From: an uncultured Candidatus Poseidoniales archaeon
GTDB lineage: Archaea > Thermoplasmatota > Poseidoniia > Poseidoniales > Poseidoniaceae
NCBI GenBank assembly: GCA_905182635.1
Contig: CAJJCM010000002.1
Span: 1-46,651, forward strand
Reading direction: 5' to 3'
DNA length: 46,651 bases
In this document: positions 1 to 13,572 of the stretch, piece by piece
Layout of the letters: each line of letters opens with the position of its first letter
How positions within the stretch are numbered: the first letter of the stretch is position 1
Translations under genes and position numbers: made by a program
Notes under the pieces: generated by a model
Told to the model about the DNA's origin: nothing
Database searches by the model: none
Seen by the model: only the letters and a program-made list of their open reading frames with translations

Positions 1-3000
1 CTCGGTGGGGGCCCTGCTGTTCGCCAGTTGGTCCAAGACTCAGCAACAGGAGGCATGGGTGTTGAAAACTTAGCGATTTCTCCTGTCAGCGGTCAGAGCG
101 GCCTGCTTGGAAGAACGATGGGGCAAATCTTTGCTAATTTCTCAATTGCGGCTGTTTTGGATTCATCGCAAGGGATTTACGGATTTTCGAATCTTGATTT
201 GACGGCTTCCTGCTCTGCCGCTTCATTCTGTCGAGTTCAGCCTGCAGATACCAACAGTGATTGGGCAGGGCCGTGGTCATCGACTGGGCATACTGTTGAA
301 GGATGGGGCATTCGAGCGTTCAAGTTCACACCTGGCATCTCCTCGCCTGCTCCCTTAACCATGCGATTAACTGCAGATGTAAGTCAATTTGACGGTGTCG
401 TCGTTTCACGTGCCACTACGGATGGTTTGTGGACTGCTACAGATTTAAATTTCCAAAACAACGTTGCTACTGCACTCATTCCCGGTTTCGGAAATTTAAC
501 CGATGAAGTCTGGGCCATCACTTGGTATGCCAGCACAATCGCCGATTGCGATCGGACCAGTTGCGGGCCATCGTATCCACAAGGCACCGTAGATATCGAA
601 GCCGCCCGCATCACATCCCCTGCTACATTGACTCTCAATACGACCACGCTGAGTGATCGTGATGGTGACGGTTCACCTGACACTGCTCAAGTAAATTTCG
701 AAGTATTTTCAAACGCCTTCTTCGAAGACCTTGATGTCACAACCAAGGTTCTTGACAACAGTGGAGTTGTTGTTGATACCCAAACTAAGCGAGTTTCGGC
801 TGGTGGCGGTACGGCTACAGAAGAGAGTATTTGGTTCACTGCACCCTACAATTCTCAATATACCTTCCAAATGGAAATGCAAGATATGATTGGCATAACC
901 GCCGATACGTTATCCACTTCTCCTCAAGTGCTCAACAACATGATGCCAACGGCAAACGGCACACTTTCACCAAACGAATCCCAAACTTGGGAGAACATTC
1001 AATTTTCGGGTGATGGATTCGATGCATGGGGTCTATCATTTGACAACAATTCGTTGCCTTACCTCGATGCACCGATTGCATATGCTTGGGATTTCGGAGA
1101 TTCAACAACCTCTGGCTTGAAATCGCCGTACCGTTCCTACCAATCTATTGGCTTATACAACGCAACTCTGCGTGTCCAAGACCAAGGTGGCTCATGGTCT
1201 GATGTCGATGTTCTACCGTTGAATATCACCGACACCACTCCACCAATTCCTTTGATTACGGTTAATAATTTATTAATCGAGGAGGAAATCACCATTCTCA
1301 CCAATCAAATGATTTTGTTTTCAGGCTCTTTGACCGTCGACAATGTTCCAACTCAGAATTTATCATTCCAATGGGATTGGGGCGATGGAATGACCGATGG
1401 TGGAATCGGTATGTTTGACGCACCTCACGGATGGGGAGATATCGATGGAGTCAATGCTACTTACGACCTGACACTGACCGTTTCAGATGGCATCAACATC
1501 GGTGTCAAAAGTATTCTTGTTCATGTCAACAACCGAATTCCGTATCAAATCTTTTCGGAAAACTTGTCGACGTATACCTATACTGCAATCGTGATGCCAG
1601 ATGTGTTCAAAGATTCTGATGGTAGCATCGTCTCTTATTCGTGGGTTTTCCCTGATGGCGTCAATCTTGACGGTGGAGTGACGATGCGAGACGATGAATT
1701 CACACTTACGACTTCGAATAATCCCAATCCGATGCCATCATGGGATACACCCGGAATAAAATCAGCTGAATTAACCGTGACGGATGATGATGGAAGTTCG
1801 GCATCTGCAGTGTTGTTGATCTCTGTTTTGAATCAAATCCCAGTTGCAGATTTTATTGTTAAAACAACCACTTCCGGAACTTCAATTATTGATTTCAGAG
1901 TTGAAGACGGCCAAGTCGAAACTCCATACACCTTTGATGGGCGCACTTCATTTGACCCTGATGGCACAGTTGGAGATTCAAGCGATTTGACCTATAACTG
2001 GAGTTTTTCTGATGATGAATCCTTTGGCGCAAGTCCGCAAGTCACTCATTCCTTTTCTCTGCCGGGCGTTCACACGGTGACTCTTATCGTGACCGATGAG
2101 GCCGGTGCACAAAGCACTGCCAGAGTGTTGACGGTTGAAATTGCCAACCCTTTGCCAATCATCGCTGTTCAAATCCTCGATGCTTGGTCGAACGGCGAAC
2201 AAATAACTGATTCCAGTGTTCTTCCTGAAGTGACCGATTTAGATTGGTCTCGAACCTTTAACGAACAAGAAGAAACGTTTGCAGCACCGCATTCTTTACT
2301 GTATTTCGATTCCGATGGAACCCGTGATGGTGACCAATCATTTGAAGGGAAATATGTTCCATTGGATGTCAATTCACCCGATTGGAACGGTCTTGTCCAA
2401 TACAGTTGGGATTTCGGTGATGGTTCCCCACTTGACCATGAAGCAACACCTTGGCATGCCTATTCACTTCCTGGTAAATACACGGTGTCACTCACAGTTC
2501 GAGATGCATTTGGTACGGGAGATGTCACTCGTGCATATTTCACGGTCATCATCGATCATCCGCCGGTGATTCACGACATCTTCACTCCAGAGGATGTTAT
2601 TGTTTCAGATTCACACTCTTTCTCAGCAAACATCTCAGATATTGAAACAGACCTTGGTCTTGCAATCTATCGCGATACGAACATCAATGATGGTTCAATC
2701 TCCGACCGGGATGAAACGCTCAGTCCAGTCTTGCAGATTCGCTGGGACATGGATATTGAAACCGATGCAGATAACAACGGAAATCCCGCAGATGACTGGA
2801 TTGAACCACAGGCTGGCACTGAGACTCGTGTTGCTGGAAGATGGACTGAAGTCGGCACCTATACACTTCGTTTGGAAGTTTGTGACAGCGTCGGCATCTG
2901 TGATTCCATGGACCGAGAACTCGATGTCAATCCCGAACCTACTGCACCACCATCTTTGTCAGATTTCAGTGTTGAAGAATGGAAGAGTTGGCTTGCTGAT

Positions 3001-3264
3001 GCCGGTTCTGACCTTGCAACCTTTGTTGCTCTGATTGCGGTGGCGTTGATACTTGGTTGGCTTGTCATGCGAGACAAGTCTGAACTTGAGGATGAAGCAA
3101 AGCAAGCAGCAGAGACCTATACCGATGTCGAGCATGTCGAAGACCAAGGTGGTTTACTTGGCATGGACCACCATGCCCCACCGCCTGTACCGGGAATCTT
3201 ATCGAAAGACGAACGTAGAAGTGATGACAGTGGATATATTCGGCCTCTTCGACGAAGAGGTTGA
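1..3264 (+). CDS. PKD-repeat surface protein, C-terminally anchored (5' partial)
   Basis: The reading frame is open to the left edge, so the listed TTG at 28 is not a real start and the N-terminus lies outside the window. The visible part of about 1,087 residues carries five or six PKD-like beta-sandwich modules, recognised by repeats such as YAWDFGDS, FQWDWGDG, YNWSFSDD and YSWDFGDG, each followed by a G-x-Y/H-T-V-x-L-x-V strand. DRDGDGSPD and FDPDG stretches look calcium-binding. A single hydrophobic segment (LATFVALIAVALILGW) about 65 residues from the end is followed by a charged tail, which suggests an anchored extracellular protein with its C-terminus inside. PKD modules usually mediate adhesion or accompany exported hydrolases; no catalytic domain is visible here. 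The 388-aa exported protein downstream shares this anchor style. Confidence 0.85.
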   Translation, partial: LGGGPAVRQLVQDSATGGMGVENLAISPVSGQSGLLGRTMGQIFANFSIAAVLDSSQGIYGFSNLDLTASCSAASFCRVQPADTNSDWAGPWSSTGHTVEGWGIRAFKFTPGISSPAPLTMRLTADVSQFDGVVVSRATTDGLWTATDLNFQNNVATALIPGFGNLTDEVWAITWYASTIADCDRTSCGPSYPQGTVDIEAARITSPATLTLNTTTLSDRDGDGSPDTAQVNFEVFSNAFFEDLDVTTKVLDNSGVVVDTQTKRVSAGGGTATEESIWFTAPYNSQYTFQMEMQDMIGITADTLSTSPQVLNNMMPTANGTLSPNESQTWENIQFSGDGFDAWGLSFDNNSLPYLDAPIAYAWDFGDSTTSGLKSPYRSYQSIGLYNATLRVQDQGGSWSDVDVLPLNITDTTPPIPLITVNNLLIEEEITILTNQMILFSGSLTVDNVPTQNLSFQWDWGDGMTDGGIGMFDAPHGWGDIDGVNATYDLTLTVSDGINIGVKSILVHVNNRIPYQIFSENLSTYTYTAIVMPDVFKDSDGSIVSYSWVFPDGVNLDGGVTMRDDEFTLTTSNNPNPMPSWDTPGIKSAELTVTDDDGSSASAVLLISVLNQIPVADFIVKTTTSGTSIIDFRVEDGQVETPYTFDGRTSFDPDGTVGDSSDLTYNWSFSDDESFGASPQVTHSFSLPGVHTVTLIVTDEAGAQSTARVLTVEIANPLPIIAVQILDAWSNGEQITDSSVLPEVTDLDWSRTFNEQEETFAAPHSLLYFDSDGTRDGDQSFEGKYVPLDVNSPDWNGLVQYSWDFGDGSPLDHEATPWHAYSLPGKYTVSLTVRDAFGTGDVTRAYFTVIIDHPPVIHDIFTPEDVIVSDSHSFSANISDIETDLGLAIYRDTNINDGSISDRDETLSPVLQIRWDMDIETDADNNGNPADDWIEPQAGTETRVAGRWTEVGTYTLRLEVCDSVGICDSMDRELDVNPEPTAPPSLSDFSVEEWKSWLADAGSDLATFVALIAVALILGWLVMRDKSELEDEAKQAAETYTDVEHVEDQGGLLGMDHHAPPPVPGILSKDERRSDDSGYIRPLRRRG
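3244..3260. repeat. Perfect 7-bp inverted repeat at gene end
   Basis: CCTCTTC, a 3-nt loop and GAAGAGG lie within the last codons of the PKD gene, just before its stop. The same arms recur at 31335-31352. It could act as a 3'-end hairpin but no long T-run follows immediately. Confidence 0.4.
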
Positions 3265-3312
3265 CCGTTAGTTTGTATAACCCCCTTTTGTATCGCTGTA
3301 TGAGGAGAAGCC

Positions 3313-4479
3313 ATGTCATCGCATATACGAGTGAGTTCAATTACGTTGACCTTGCTCTTACCGATGCTTTTGGTGTTACTTTCCAGCCCAATCTCTATGC
3401 AGGTTCAAGCTGCGGATTCTTGCGCGGGTGATACTTCCCCGATTCGCTGGAATGAGACGGCTCAGCGAACGGCTTTGGTCCCCCATTACAACGGCAATTG
3501 GTGGAATAGTTGGCTCGAGGAGGACGGTAGAGACGATGGAAGAAGGGGTAATGGGAATAACAACGGGGATAACAATGACGATATGGCGGAAGAACCTCAA
3601 ACACCTTCAGATGTGGTTGTGGGTCCCGAAGAACCCTGGATGTATGAATCTTGGATGTTGCCTCGCCTTGAACCACTTGAGGAAAACCATTACACAACGA
3701 TGTTAATTGGTAACGACAGCGTTGGTGCTTTGAGGGTAAATCTTTCAGCCGATTATCGGACGACGGTTTGTGTCCGCCTTCAAGATACCAATCTCAATGC
3801 GGTTGAAGGGGACGTCTATCTCTTCACGACTGAGGAATATGAGAGTTATACTCAATCGTATAATACGGCTCATGAAACATCCGACTTTCGGTTCGACGAA
3901 ATCGAAGAGTCGCTTTCGAATATTCCACCTGAATGGAGAAGTTTAAATTTTTTAGGTTGGAAATCGTATCGAGATTCACATGAATATGAGCGGACTTCTG
4001 AAGTAAATTTCGCCTTGAACCTCGACGGTCCAGAGATCTACTCGTCACTCTTTTCAGGAACGGATTGGCAGGATTTCTATATCGTCATCGACACTTGGGA
4101 TAATGTCCATGATAACGACGCAGTCGCTCCGAATTCAATTATCGCAGCGGACGTTACCATCATTACCACTGAACGAAGTTTCATCCTCCCTCCATTCACA
4201 GTATCTCTTGTATTCTTGGTGACATTTCTCGGAACACTTGCCATCCCGTTTATCCTCAATGCAAAGTATATGAAAGCAGGATTGATCGCTGAGATGCCAC
4301 AAAACATAGTCCCCTCACTGGATACTCCTGCTGAATATCCACAGCCACATCCTCCGGTAGTCCCGCCTCAAAAAGAGGTCGTCAGCCTTCCCGAACCAGC
4401 ACGAATTGAGCCTTCTGGATATCAATCGGTTTCAGAAGGACTTGATGGGCAAGTCCGTGTAGAATCAGAGTTGCCCTAA
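3313..4479 (+). CDS. Exported membrane-anchored protein of unknown function
   Basis: This is a 388-residue protein of unrecognised family. The first 35 residues form a signal peptide (short charged start, leucine-rich core, VQA-A cleavage-like site). A low-complexity Asn/Asp/Gly stretch (GNNNGDNNDD) follows. The middle is a secreted-type domain rich in Asp, Thr and Tyr, and there is a transmembrane helix near residues 295-317 (VSLVFLVTFLGTLAIPFIL). A proline-rich cytoplasmic tail ends the protein. The ATG is preceded by GAGGAG at a suitable distance. It follows the PKD protein by 48 bp on the same strand with the same topology, so a shared envelope role is likely, but no activity can be assigned. 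Confidence 0.75.
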   Translation: MSSHIRVSSITLTLLLPMLLVLLSSPISMQVQAADSCAGDTSPIRWNETAQRTALVPHYNGNWWNSWLEEDGRDDGRRGNGNNNGDNNDDMAEEPQTPSDVVVGPEEPWMYESWMLPRLEPLEENHYTTMLIGNDSVGALRVNLSADYRTTVCVRLQDTNLNAVEGDVYLFTTEEYESYTQSYNTAHETSDFRFDEIEESLSNIPPEWRSLNFLGWKSYRDSHEYERTSEVNFALNLDGPEIYSSLFSGTDWQDFYIVIDTWDNVHDNDAVAPNSIIAADVTIITTERSFILPPFTVSLVFLVTFLGTLAIPFILNAKYMKAGLIAEMPQNIVPSLDTPAEYPQPHPPVVPPQKEVVSLPEPARIEPSGYQSVSEGLDGQVRVESELP

Positions 4480-4509
4480 AAACGCCGTTTGTGAGGGCTA
4501 TCTTCGAAC

Positions 4510-5412
4510 TTAATACTCAAGGAGTCTCCAAGCATCTTGGAGGTCTCGAACGTTCACAAGGCCCTTGTCAGAGAGGCGGAATTCATCTCGCATGGTTGCG
4601 TAGACCAAATCTTGCCCAAGTGTTGGGGCGTGAATCCGAGTCCAATCGCCACCGTTTCCAAGCGCCATGATGCTGTAAGGGGGGGTCGAATCTTGAGCAC
4701 TCAATGTGTTTGCTGCATCGACGAGTTGGAGTGCGTCTTGGTGGTCTTTGAGTGTGCTGCAGAATTTGACGAGATCTCCACTGTCTGCGTTTGAAGTGAC
4801 AAAAGAGACGATATCTTCAGAACTTGGTGTCCCATTCATATCATGCTGCGATGCGATAATTTGACATTTTGCTGCTTGAGCGGCTTCAACAAGAGCTTTA
4901 CGATCTTTGGCTTTAATCGATAATTCGAGGTCAATCCATTTGACCTCTGACTCGATAGCGGATTGAAGAATGACAAGGCGTTGCTTCTCATCACCTGAGA
5001 AATGGCCGCCGTCACGAACGGAGCGAACTGAAAAAATAACTGGGAGGGCGATTGCTTCTTTGAGTGCGGCGATGGATTTTTCGACATCGACTTCTTCAAA
5101 GTCCATAACAGGCCATTCATTGACTGAAGGCATGGTCGAGATACGCTTGCCTTCCGCATCCTCGGTAATAGTTGCTTGAGGCTTTTTGAGATACAGCCGG
5201 TCAAAACGAACTTCAATCATATTGGCGCCTTGAATTCCTGCACGAGCAGCTTCGTCAACCATTGCTTTCACGGTTGTTTCTTCAAGAGATACGCATATCT
5301 TGGGGTTGGGCATACTTTCGGCGACTTTGGCACGCTTCTTAACGCTCTCGCTTGTATTGTTTTGAGGATTCAGTCCTAATGCGGAGGTTTTCCGGCTTTT
5401 TTTTGACCGCAT
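4510..5412 (-). CDS. aroD: 3-dehydroquinate dehydratase, type I
   Basis: Converts 3-dehydroquinate to 3-dehydroshikimate in aromatic amino acid synthesis through a Schiff-base lysine. The type I signature is visible: substrate-binding IEVRFDRL near the start of the barrel, the catalytic His in IIASQHDMN, the Schiff-base Lys in DLVKFCST, and the late IMALGNGGDWTR segment where the family usually has MG..G..SR. The recognisable domain begins at MPNPKICVSLEE (about 5313). The extra 33 or so N-terminal residues are Lys/Arg/Ser-rich and either a real extension or an overlong call. The track start at 5436 is a TTG; I used the ATG at 5412, and no Shine-Dalgarno site decides between them. The gene is divergent from gyrB and convergent with the 388-aa protein. 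No other shikimate gene is adjacent; aroA lies 31 kb away. Confidence 0.88.
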   Translation of the reverse strand: MRSKKSRKTSALGLNPQNNTSESVKKRAKVAESMPNPKICVSLEETTVKAMVDEAARAGIQGANMIEVRFDRLYLKKPQATITEDAEGKRISTMPSVNEWPVMDFEEVDVEKSIAALKEAIALPVIFSVRSVRDGGHFSGDEKQRLVILQSAIESEVKWIDLELSIKAKDRKALVEAAQAAKCQIIASQHDMNGTPSSEDIVSFVTSNADSGDLVKFCSTLKDHQDALQLVDAANTLSAQDSTPPYSIMALGNGGDWTRIHAPTLGQDLVYATMRDEFRLSDKGLVNVRDLQDAWRLLEY

Positions 5413-5500
5413 TTGTTGGTGATTTTTCCGGCTCAAAAGAGTGTTCTTGAACGCGAAAAGTTAGCCTGAAATGCAGGTGGTTTGACACCCCTTTTGGAGT

Positions 5501-5530
5501 ACCTTTATACCCCCTCGGCACAGGGTATAG
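5501..5530. promoter_or_regulatory. Divergent aroD/gyrB promoter region with TATA-containing dyad
   Basis: TATACCC (5506-5512) and GGGTATA (5523-5529) form a perfect 7-bp inverted repeat with a 10-nt spacer, in the 246-bp gap between aroD and gyrB. On the minus strand it reads GGGTATAAAGG, a plausible archaeal TATA box for aroD. Either arm could serve as TATA for gyrB on the plus strand. The remaining gap up to the gyrB Shine-Dalgarno site holds a weak GGAC/GTCC hairpin (about 5562-5573) and AT-rich sequence, and no gene that I can see. Confidence 0.4.
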
Positions 5531-5616
5531 TTGTAGAGGGGCGTGAGGAGAGCGGAATAGGGGACTGCGGTCCAAAATTATCCTGTCAACTGCCTCATTT
5601 TTCAACTCATTTCTGA

Positions 5617-10330
<4,714 letters not shown>

Positions 10331-10385
10331 TCTTCCTAACGAAGCGACGCCTTCAAACATGATTCCATACTGTGCGTGTTTGTAC

Positions 10386-10401
10386 CGGCCCCCGTCGGCC
10401 G
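10386..10401. repeat. GC-rich hairpin between gyrA and the next gene
   Basis: CGGCC, a 6-nt loop and GGCCG lie in the 86-bp gap after gyrA and 15 bp before the next ATG. No T-run follows. It may be a gyrA 3'-end structure or part of the downstream leader. Confidence 0.3.
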
Positions 10402-10416
10402 TTGCGGTGATGTTTT

Positions 10417-11673
10417 ATGGATGAGCGCTCATTGATTTATAATTGGAATACTGTAGACTATGAACTCAACCGAAAACCAGCCAATCACCCCCATGGAGTT
10501 TGGTTCGATGATGAGACTCTTCGAGACGGATTGCAAAGCCCAAGCGCTCGAAACCCAACCATTGAACAAAAAATTGAATTACTCACTTTTATGGAAAATC
10601 TTGGCATTCAAAAGGTGGACCTTGGCCTGCCTGGCGCAGGTCCATACCATTTGGAACACATCGATGCATTGATGTCTCATATCACTGAAAATGATTTCAA
10701 AATCCGACCCGGTGCTGCAGTTCGAACACTCATGAATGACATCGAACCTTTGGTTGAGTTACAAGTCAAACATGGCACTCCAATCCAGGCCAGCGCTTTC
10801 TTAGGCACCAGCCCAATACGTCAATATACAGAAGGGTGGACAATCGAAAAACTTCTTACAACGATGGAAAAACCAGTTTCTTTTGCGATTGAAAACGATG
10901 TACAGGTTATGTTTGTCACCGAAGACACAACCCGTTCGAAACCGGAAGATGTCAAAATCATCTACCAACGTGCAATGGAATTGGGAGTCCGCCGTCTTTG
11001 TATTTGCGATACATGCGGTCACGTCACTCCAAACGGGGTCAAAAAGTTGTTACAATTCATCGATGAAGAAGTCATCAAAGATGCAGGCTACAAGCGTGCA
11101 GAAATCGAAGTTAACTGGCATGGTCACCAAGATCGTGGCTTGGGTGTTGCGAACAACATCGCTGCTGTTGAAGCAGGTGCAGACGTTATTCACGGAACCG
11201 CGTTGGGTGTCGGGGAACGCGCCGGCAATGCTCCACTTGACCTGACTTTGGTCAATCTCAAACTTCTCGGAGTGATTGATAACGACCTTACCCAACTGGG
11301 TGCTTATGTGAAAAAGGCAAACGAATACATCGAAGTACCTCTTCCTCGTAACTATCCCGTCTTTGGTATGGATGCTTTTGAAACTGGAACTGGTGTTCAC
11401 GCTTCTGCCGTGATCAAGGCCATGCGGAAGGGCAACAATTGGTTAGCAGACCGAGTGTATTCTGGTGTCCCTGCTGGAGATTTTGGACTGAAACAAGTTA
11501 TCCGTATTGGACATATGGCCGGTCGTTCAAACATCATTTGGTGGCTTGAACAAAACGGCTATGAAACTCCAGATGACCTTGTAAACCATATTTTTGAAGT
11601 GGCCAAAAGCCAGCGACGAAACATGGAAGAGATTGAAGTGAAGAACGCAGTTGATGCTTTCCTAAACGCTTGA
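10417..11673 (+). CDS. DRE-TIM metallolyase: isopropylmalate/homocitrate/citramalate synthase-like
   Basis: A TIM-barrel enzyme of the HMGL-like/DRE-TIM family that condenses acetyl-CoA with a 2-oxoacid. Visible hallmarks are DDETLRDG (metal Asp and catalytic Arg near the N-terminus), the TEDTTR strand, the HxH metal motif in NWHGHQDRGLG, and the GVGERAGNAP loop. After the barrel comes the FETGTGVHASAV segment of the lid region. At 418 residues it lacks the C-terminal LeuA dimer regulatory domain, so it is unlikely to be a feedback-regulated leucine-pathway enzyme of classical type. No other leucine, lysine or isoleucine genes lie nearby, so substrate choice (2-oxoisovalerate, 2-oxoglutarate, pyruvate or oxaloacetate) cannot be read from context. 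The stop directly abuts the stop of the convergent downstream gene. Confidence 0.85.
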   Translation: MDERSLIYNWNTVDYELNRKPANHPHGVWFDDETLRDGLQSPSARNPTIEQKIELLTFMENLGIQKVDLGLPGAGPYHLEHIDALMSHITENDFKIRPGAAVRTLMNDIEPLVELQVKHGTPIQASAFLGTSPIRQYTEGWTIEKLLTTMEKPVSFAIENDVQVMFVTEDTTRSKPEDVKIIYQRAMELGVRRLCICDTCGHVTPNGVKKLLQFIDEEVIKDAGYKRAEIEVNWHGHQDRGLGVANNIAAVEAGADVIHGTALGVGERAGNAPLDLTLVNLKLLGVIDNDLTQLGAYVKKANEYIEVPLPRNYPVFGMDAFETGTGVHASAVIKAMRKGNNWLADRVYSGVPAGDFGLKQVIRIGHMAGRSNIIWWLEQNGYETPDDLVNHIFEVAKSQRRNMEEIEVKNAVDAFLNA

Positions 11674-13005
11674 TTAGGCTTCAGCCTCTTCTTCGTTTTC
11701 GGAGAATGTGTCACCTTTGACAGCGTTCAATTCCTTTGTTACCGTCCATTCGGACTCAACACTTCCGCCACTCCATTCTGCATCGACAGCGACTTCGTCG
11801 ACTTCAGTCTCCTCTCTCCAAACGGGTTCACTTTGTGAGCCGCACACAAGGAAACGGCCATTGTCATCAATTTGGTCGTTCAACAGACGGAGATGCTTCG
11901 AAATCGGTAAGAAATGCCCAACAGGCATTCCTGCTGCAGTAAAGGGATTCGTGGCTGCGCCAATGATCAATCCATCTTCAGGGGCAACCACATCGACGGT
12001 AATACCCGGTGTCCCTGGGTCTGAGATGGTTGCGATGACTTCACCTTCACGCATTACTGAGCCTGCTGAGACAAACATGTCCAACAAGCCACTCTCGCCT
12101 GCTCGTAGCCAGTGTGAACCACTTGCGAGCATTCGGAATCGTGGGCGATGAGGATTACCATCGATCATACGCAGCGAACGAAGAACATTCAAGACACCAT
12201 GCATGGCGACCTTGACCGCTTCGTGGTCAAGGGAATTCGCCCCGCCACCTTCGTAGGTAATGACTGGGATGTCAAGTTCGATTGCTGCTTTGCGCAAAGA
12301 CCCAGAGGGTGGTTTTGAATCGAGAATAATTTCAATTCCAAAAGCTTTCGCAAGAATATTTGAACCAGCATGAGTTAATTTTGCACGAAGTTGTGGCATA
12401 TTGGAGCGACCTTTTCCAGCACTGTGCAAATCGACAATTGCGTCAACGTCGGAGAACAAATACTTCCATGTTTGAGCCGCCACCCGCCTTGTAGTGGAGC
12501 CTTTCATGTCTCCAGGGAAATTGCGATTCAAATCACGACCATCGGGGAAGTATCTCGATTTCGACCGATATCCGGGTAAGTTGACAATCGGCACAATACG
12601 AATGGTTCCAGCCAATTGCATAGGGTCGAGAGGTTTTCCAGAATCTGTAAAGTTGTTTGAAAGTAAGTGTGTACATGTTGAGGGGCCGGTCAACTCATCG
12701 CCGTGTACACCACCGAGAATGGTAATGGTTGGGCCAGGTCGAATGCCATGTAGAATCGTGACTGGAATCGGCCATGAATCCCCCAAATTGGTATTGAGGA
12801 GTGGGAGATGAACGGTTCGCATTGTACCCGGTTTGATGATTTTACGATAGAAGCGTGCATTGGGCCATTTTGCACTTCGATCCCATTCGGGCCGGTCTTC
12901 TAATTTGTGTGCCGCCATTGCTTCTTGAATGGCGTTTCTTCTTCGTTTTGGAAGTTCATGGGCAACACGAATTTTGGACTTCGTCCGTGGTTTCTTTGCT
13001 GCCAT
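11674..13005 (-). CDS. Succinylglutamate desuccinylase/aspartoacylase-family zinc deacylase
   Basis: An M14-like zinc amidohydrolase of 443 residues. The zinc ligands are visible as GGVHGDE (His about 101, Glu about 104) and DLHSAG (His about 200). The substrate-binding DLNRNFPG motif lies between them and the catalytic glutamate is in ITYEGGG. A C-terminal beta-rich domain (REGEVIATISDPG, VVAPEDGLIIG) is typical of this family, in which it often gates the active site. The N-terminus is Lys/Arg-rich and the tail is acidic (ENEEEAEA). Substrates in the family include N-acetylaspartate, N-succinylglutamate and related N-acyl amino acids; none can be chosen here. The ATG start gives a 91-bp divergent gap to the thioesterase gene. 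It converges with the DRE-TIM gene with no spacer between stop codons. Confidence 0.87.
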   Translation of the reverse strand: MAAKKPRTKSKIRVAHELPKRRRNAIQEAMAAHKLEDRPEWDRSAKWPNARFYRKIIKPGTMRTVHLPLLNTNLGDSWPIPVTILHGIRPGPTITILGGVHGDELTGPSTCTHLLSNNFTDSGKPLDPMQLAGTIRIVPIVNLPGYRSKSRYFPDGRDLNRNFPGDMKGSTTRRVAAQTWKYLFSDVDAIVDLHSAGKGRSNMPQLRAKLTHAGSNILAKAFGIEIILDSKPPSGSLRKAAIELDIPVITYEGGGANSLDHEAVKVAMHGVLNVLRSLRMIDGNPHRPRFRMLASGSHWLRAGESGLLDMFVSAGSVMREGEVIATISDPGTPGITVDVVAPEDGLIIGAATNPFTAAGMPVGHFLPISKHLRLLNDQIDDNGRFLVCGSQSEPVWREETEVDEVAVDAEWSGGSVESEWTVTKELNAVKGDTFSENEEEAEA

Positions 13006-13096
13006 GGTGTTGGCAGTGAACCCCCCTCAATAAGAATGCTCATATATTCGTACAAACAAGCAAAGAAAACAAGTGCTTACAGGTGAGCCCAAGGTT

Positions 13097-13564
13097 ATGG
13101 AAGAAGTCGGTGTACAACGTCAATATGCTCCAAGTTCGATATGTTTCGGATGCGGTCCAGCCAATCAACAAGGTTTGCAAATCAACAGTATTCGTATTGA
13201 AAACGGACTTTCAATGGAGTTTCTGCCCGAACAGCACCACCAAGCCTTCCCCGGTATGATTAACGGAGGAATCATTGGAACCCTTTTGGATTGCCATGGG
13301 AATTGGACGGCGGCTGTTGCGCTTATGGATGCACAAGGTCTCGAAGAGCCACCGTGTACCGTTACAGCCTCTTATACGGTTAAATTACGCCGCCCTACAC
13401 CGACAGATACCGTTCTCAAAGTGACCAGTCAAATCAAAGAATTAAGTGATGACCGAGTAGAAATTGAATTGCTCTTGGAAGCGAATGACAAAGTCTGTGC
13501 AACGGGGAGTGGACTGTTTGTTGCGGTGAAAGAAGGGCATCCTGCTTATCACCGATGGAGTTGA
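13097..13564 (+). CDS. PaaI-type hotdog-fold thioesterase
   Basis: A small hotdog-fold protein likely to hydrolyse an acyl-CoA thioester. It shows the family pattern CFGCGPANQQGLQI near the start, the central helix MINGGIIGTLLDCHGNWTAA with the NGG...LLD signature, and the beta-strand series PCTVTASYTVKLRRPTP. The track starts at a GTG (13073), but the ATG at 13097 has AGGTGA about 10 bases upstream and begins MEEVGVQRQYAP, so I prefer it; the protein is then 155 residues. It almost touches the SprT-like gene downstream and is divergent from the zinc deacylase. The acyl substrate is unknown. Confidence 0.82.
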   Translation: MEEVGVQRQYAPSSICFGCGPANQQGLQINSIRIENGLSMEFLPEQHHQAFPGMINGGIIGTLLDCHGNWTAAVALMDAQGLEEPPCTVTASYTVKLRRPTPTDTVLKVTSQIKELSDDRVEIELLLEANDKVCATGSGLFVAVKEGHPAYHRWS

Positions 13565-13572
13565 GCCAAACA

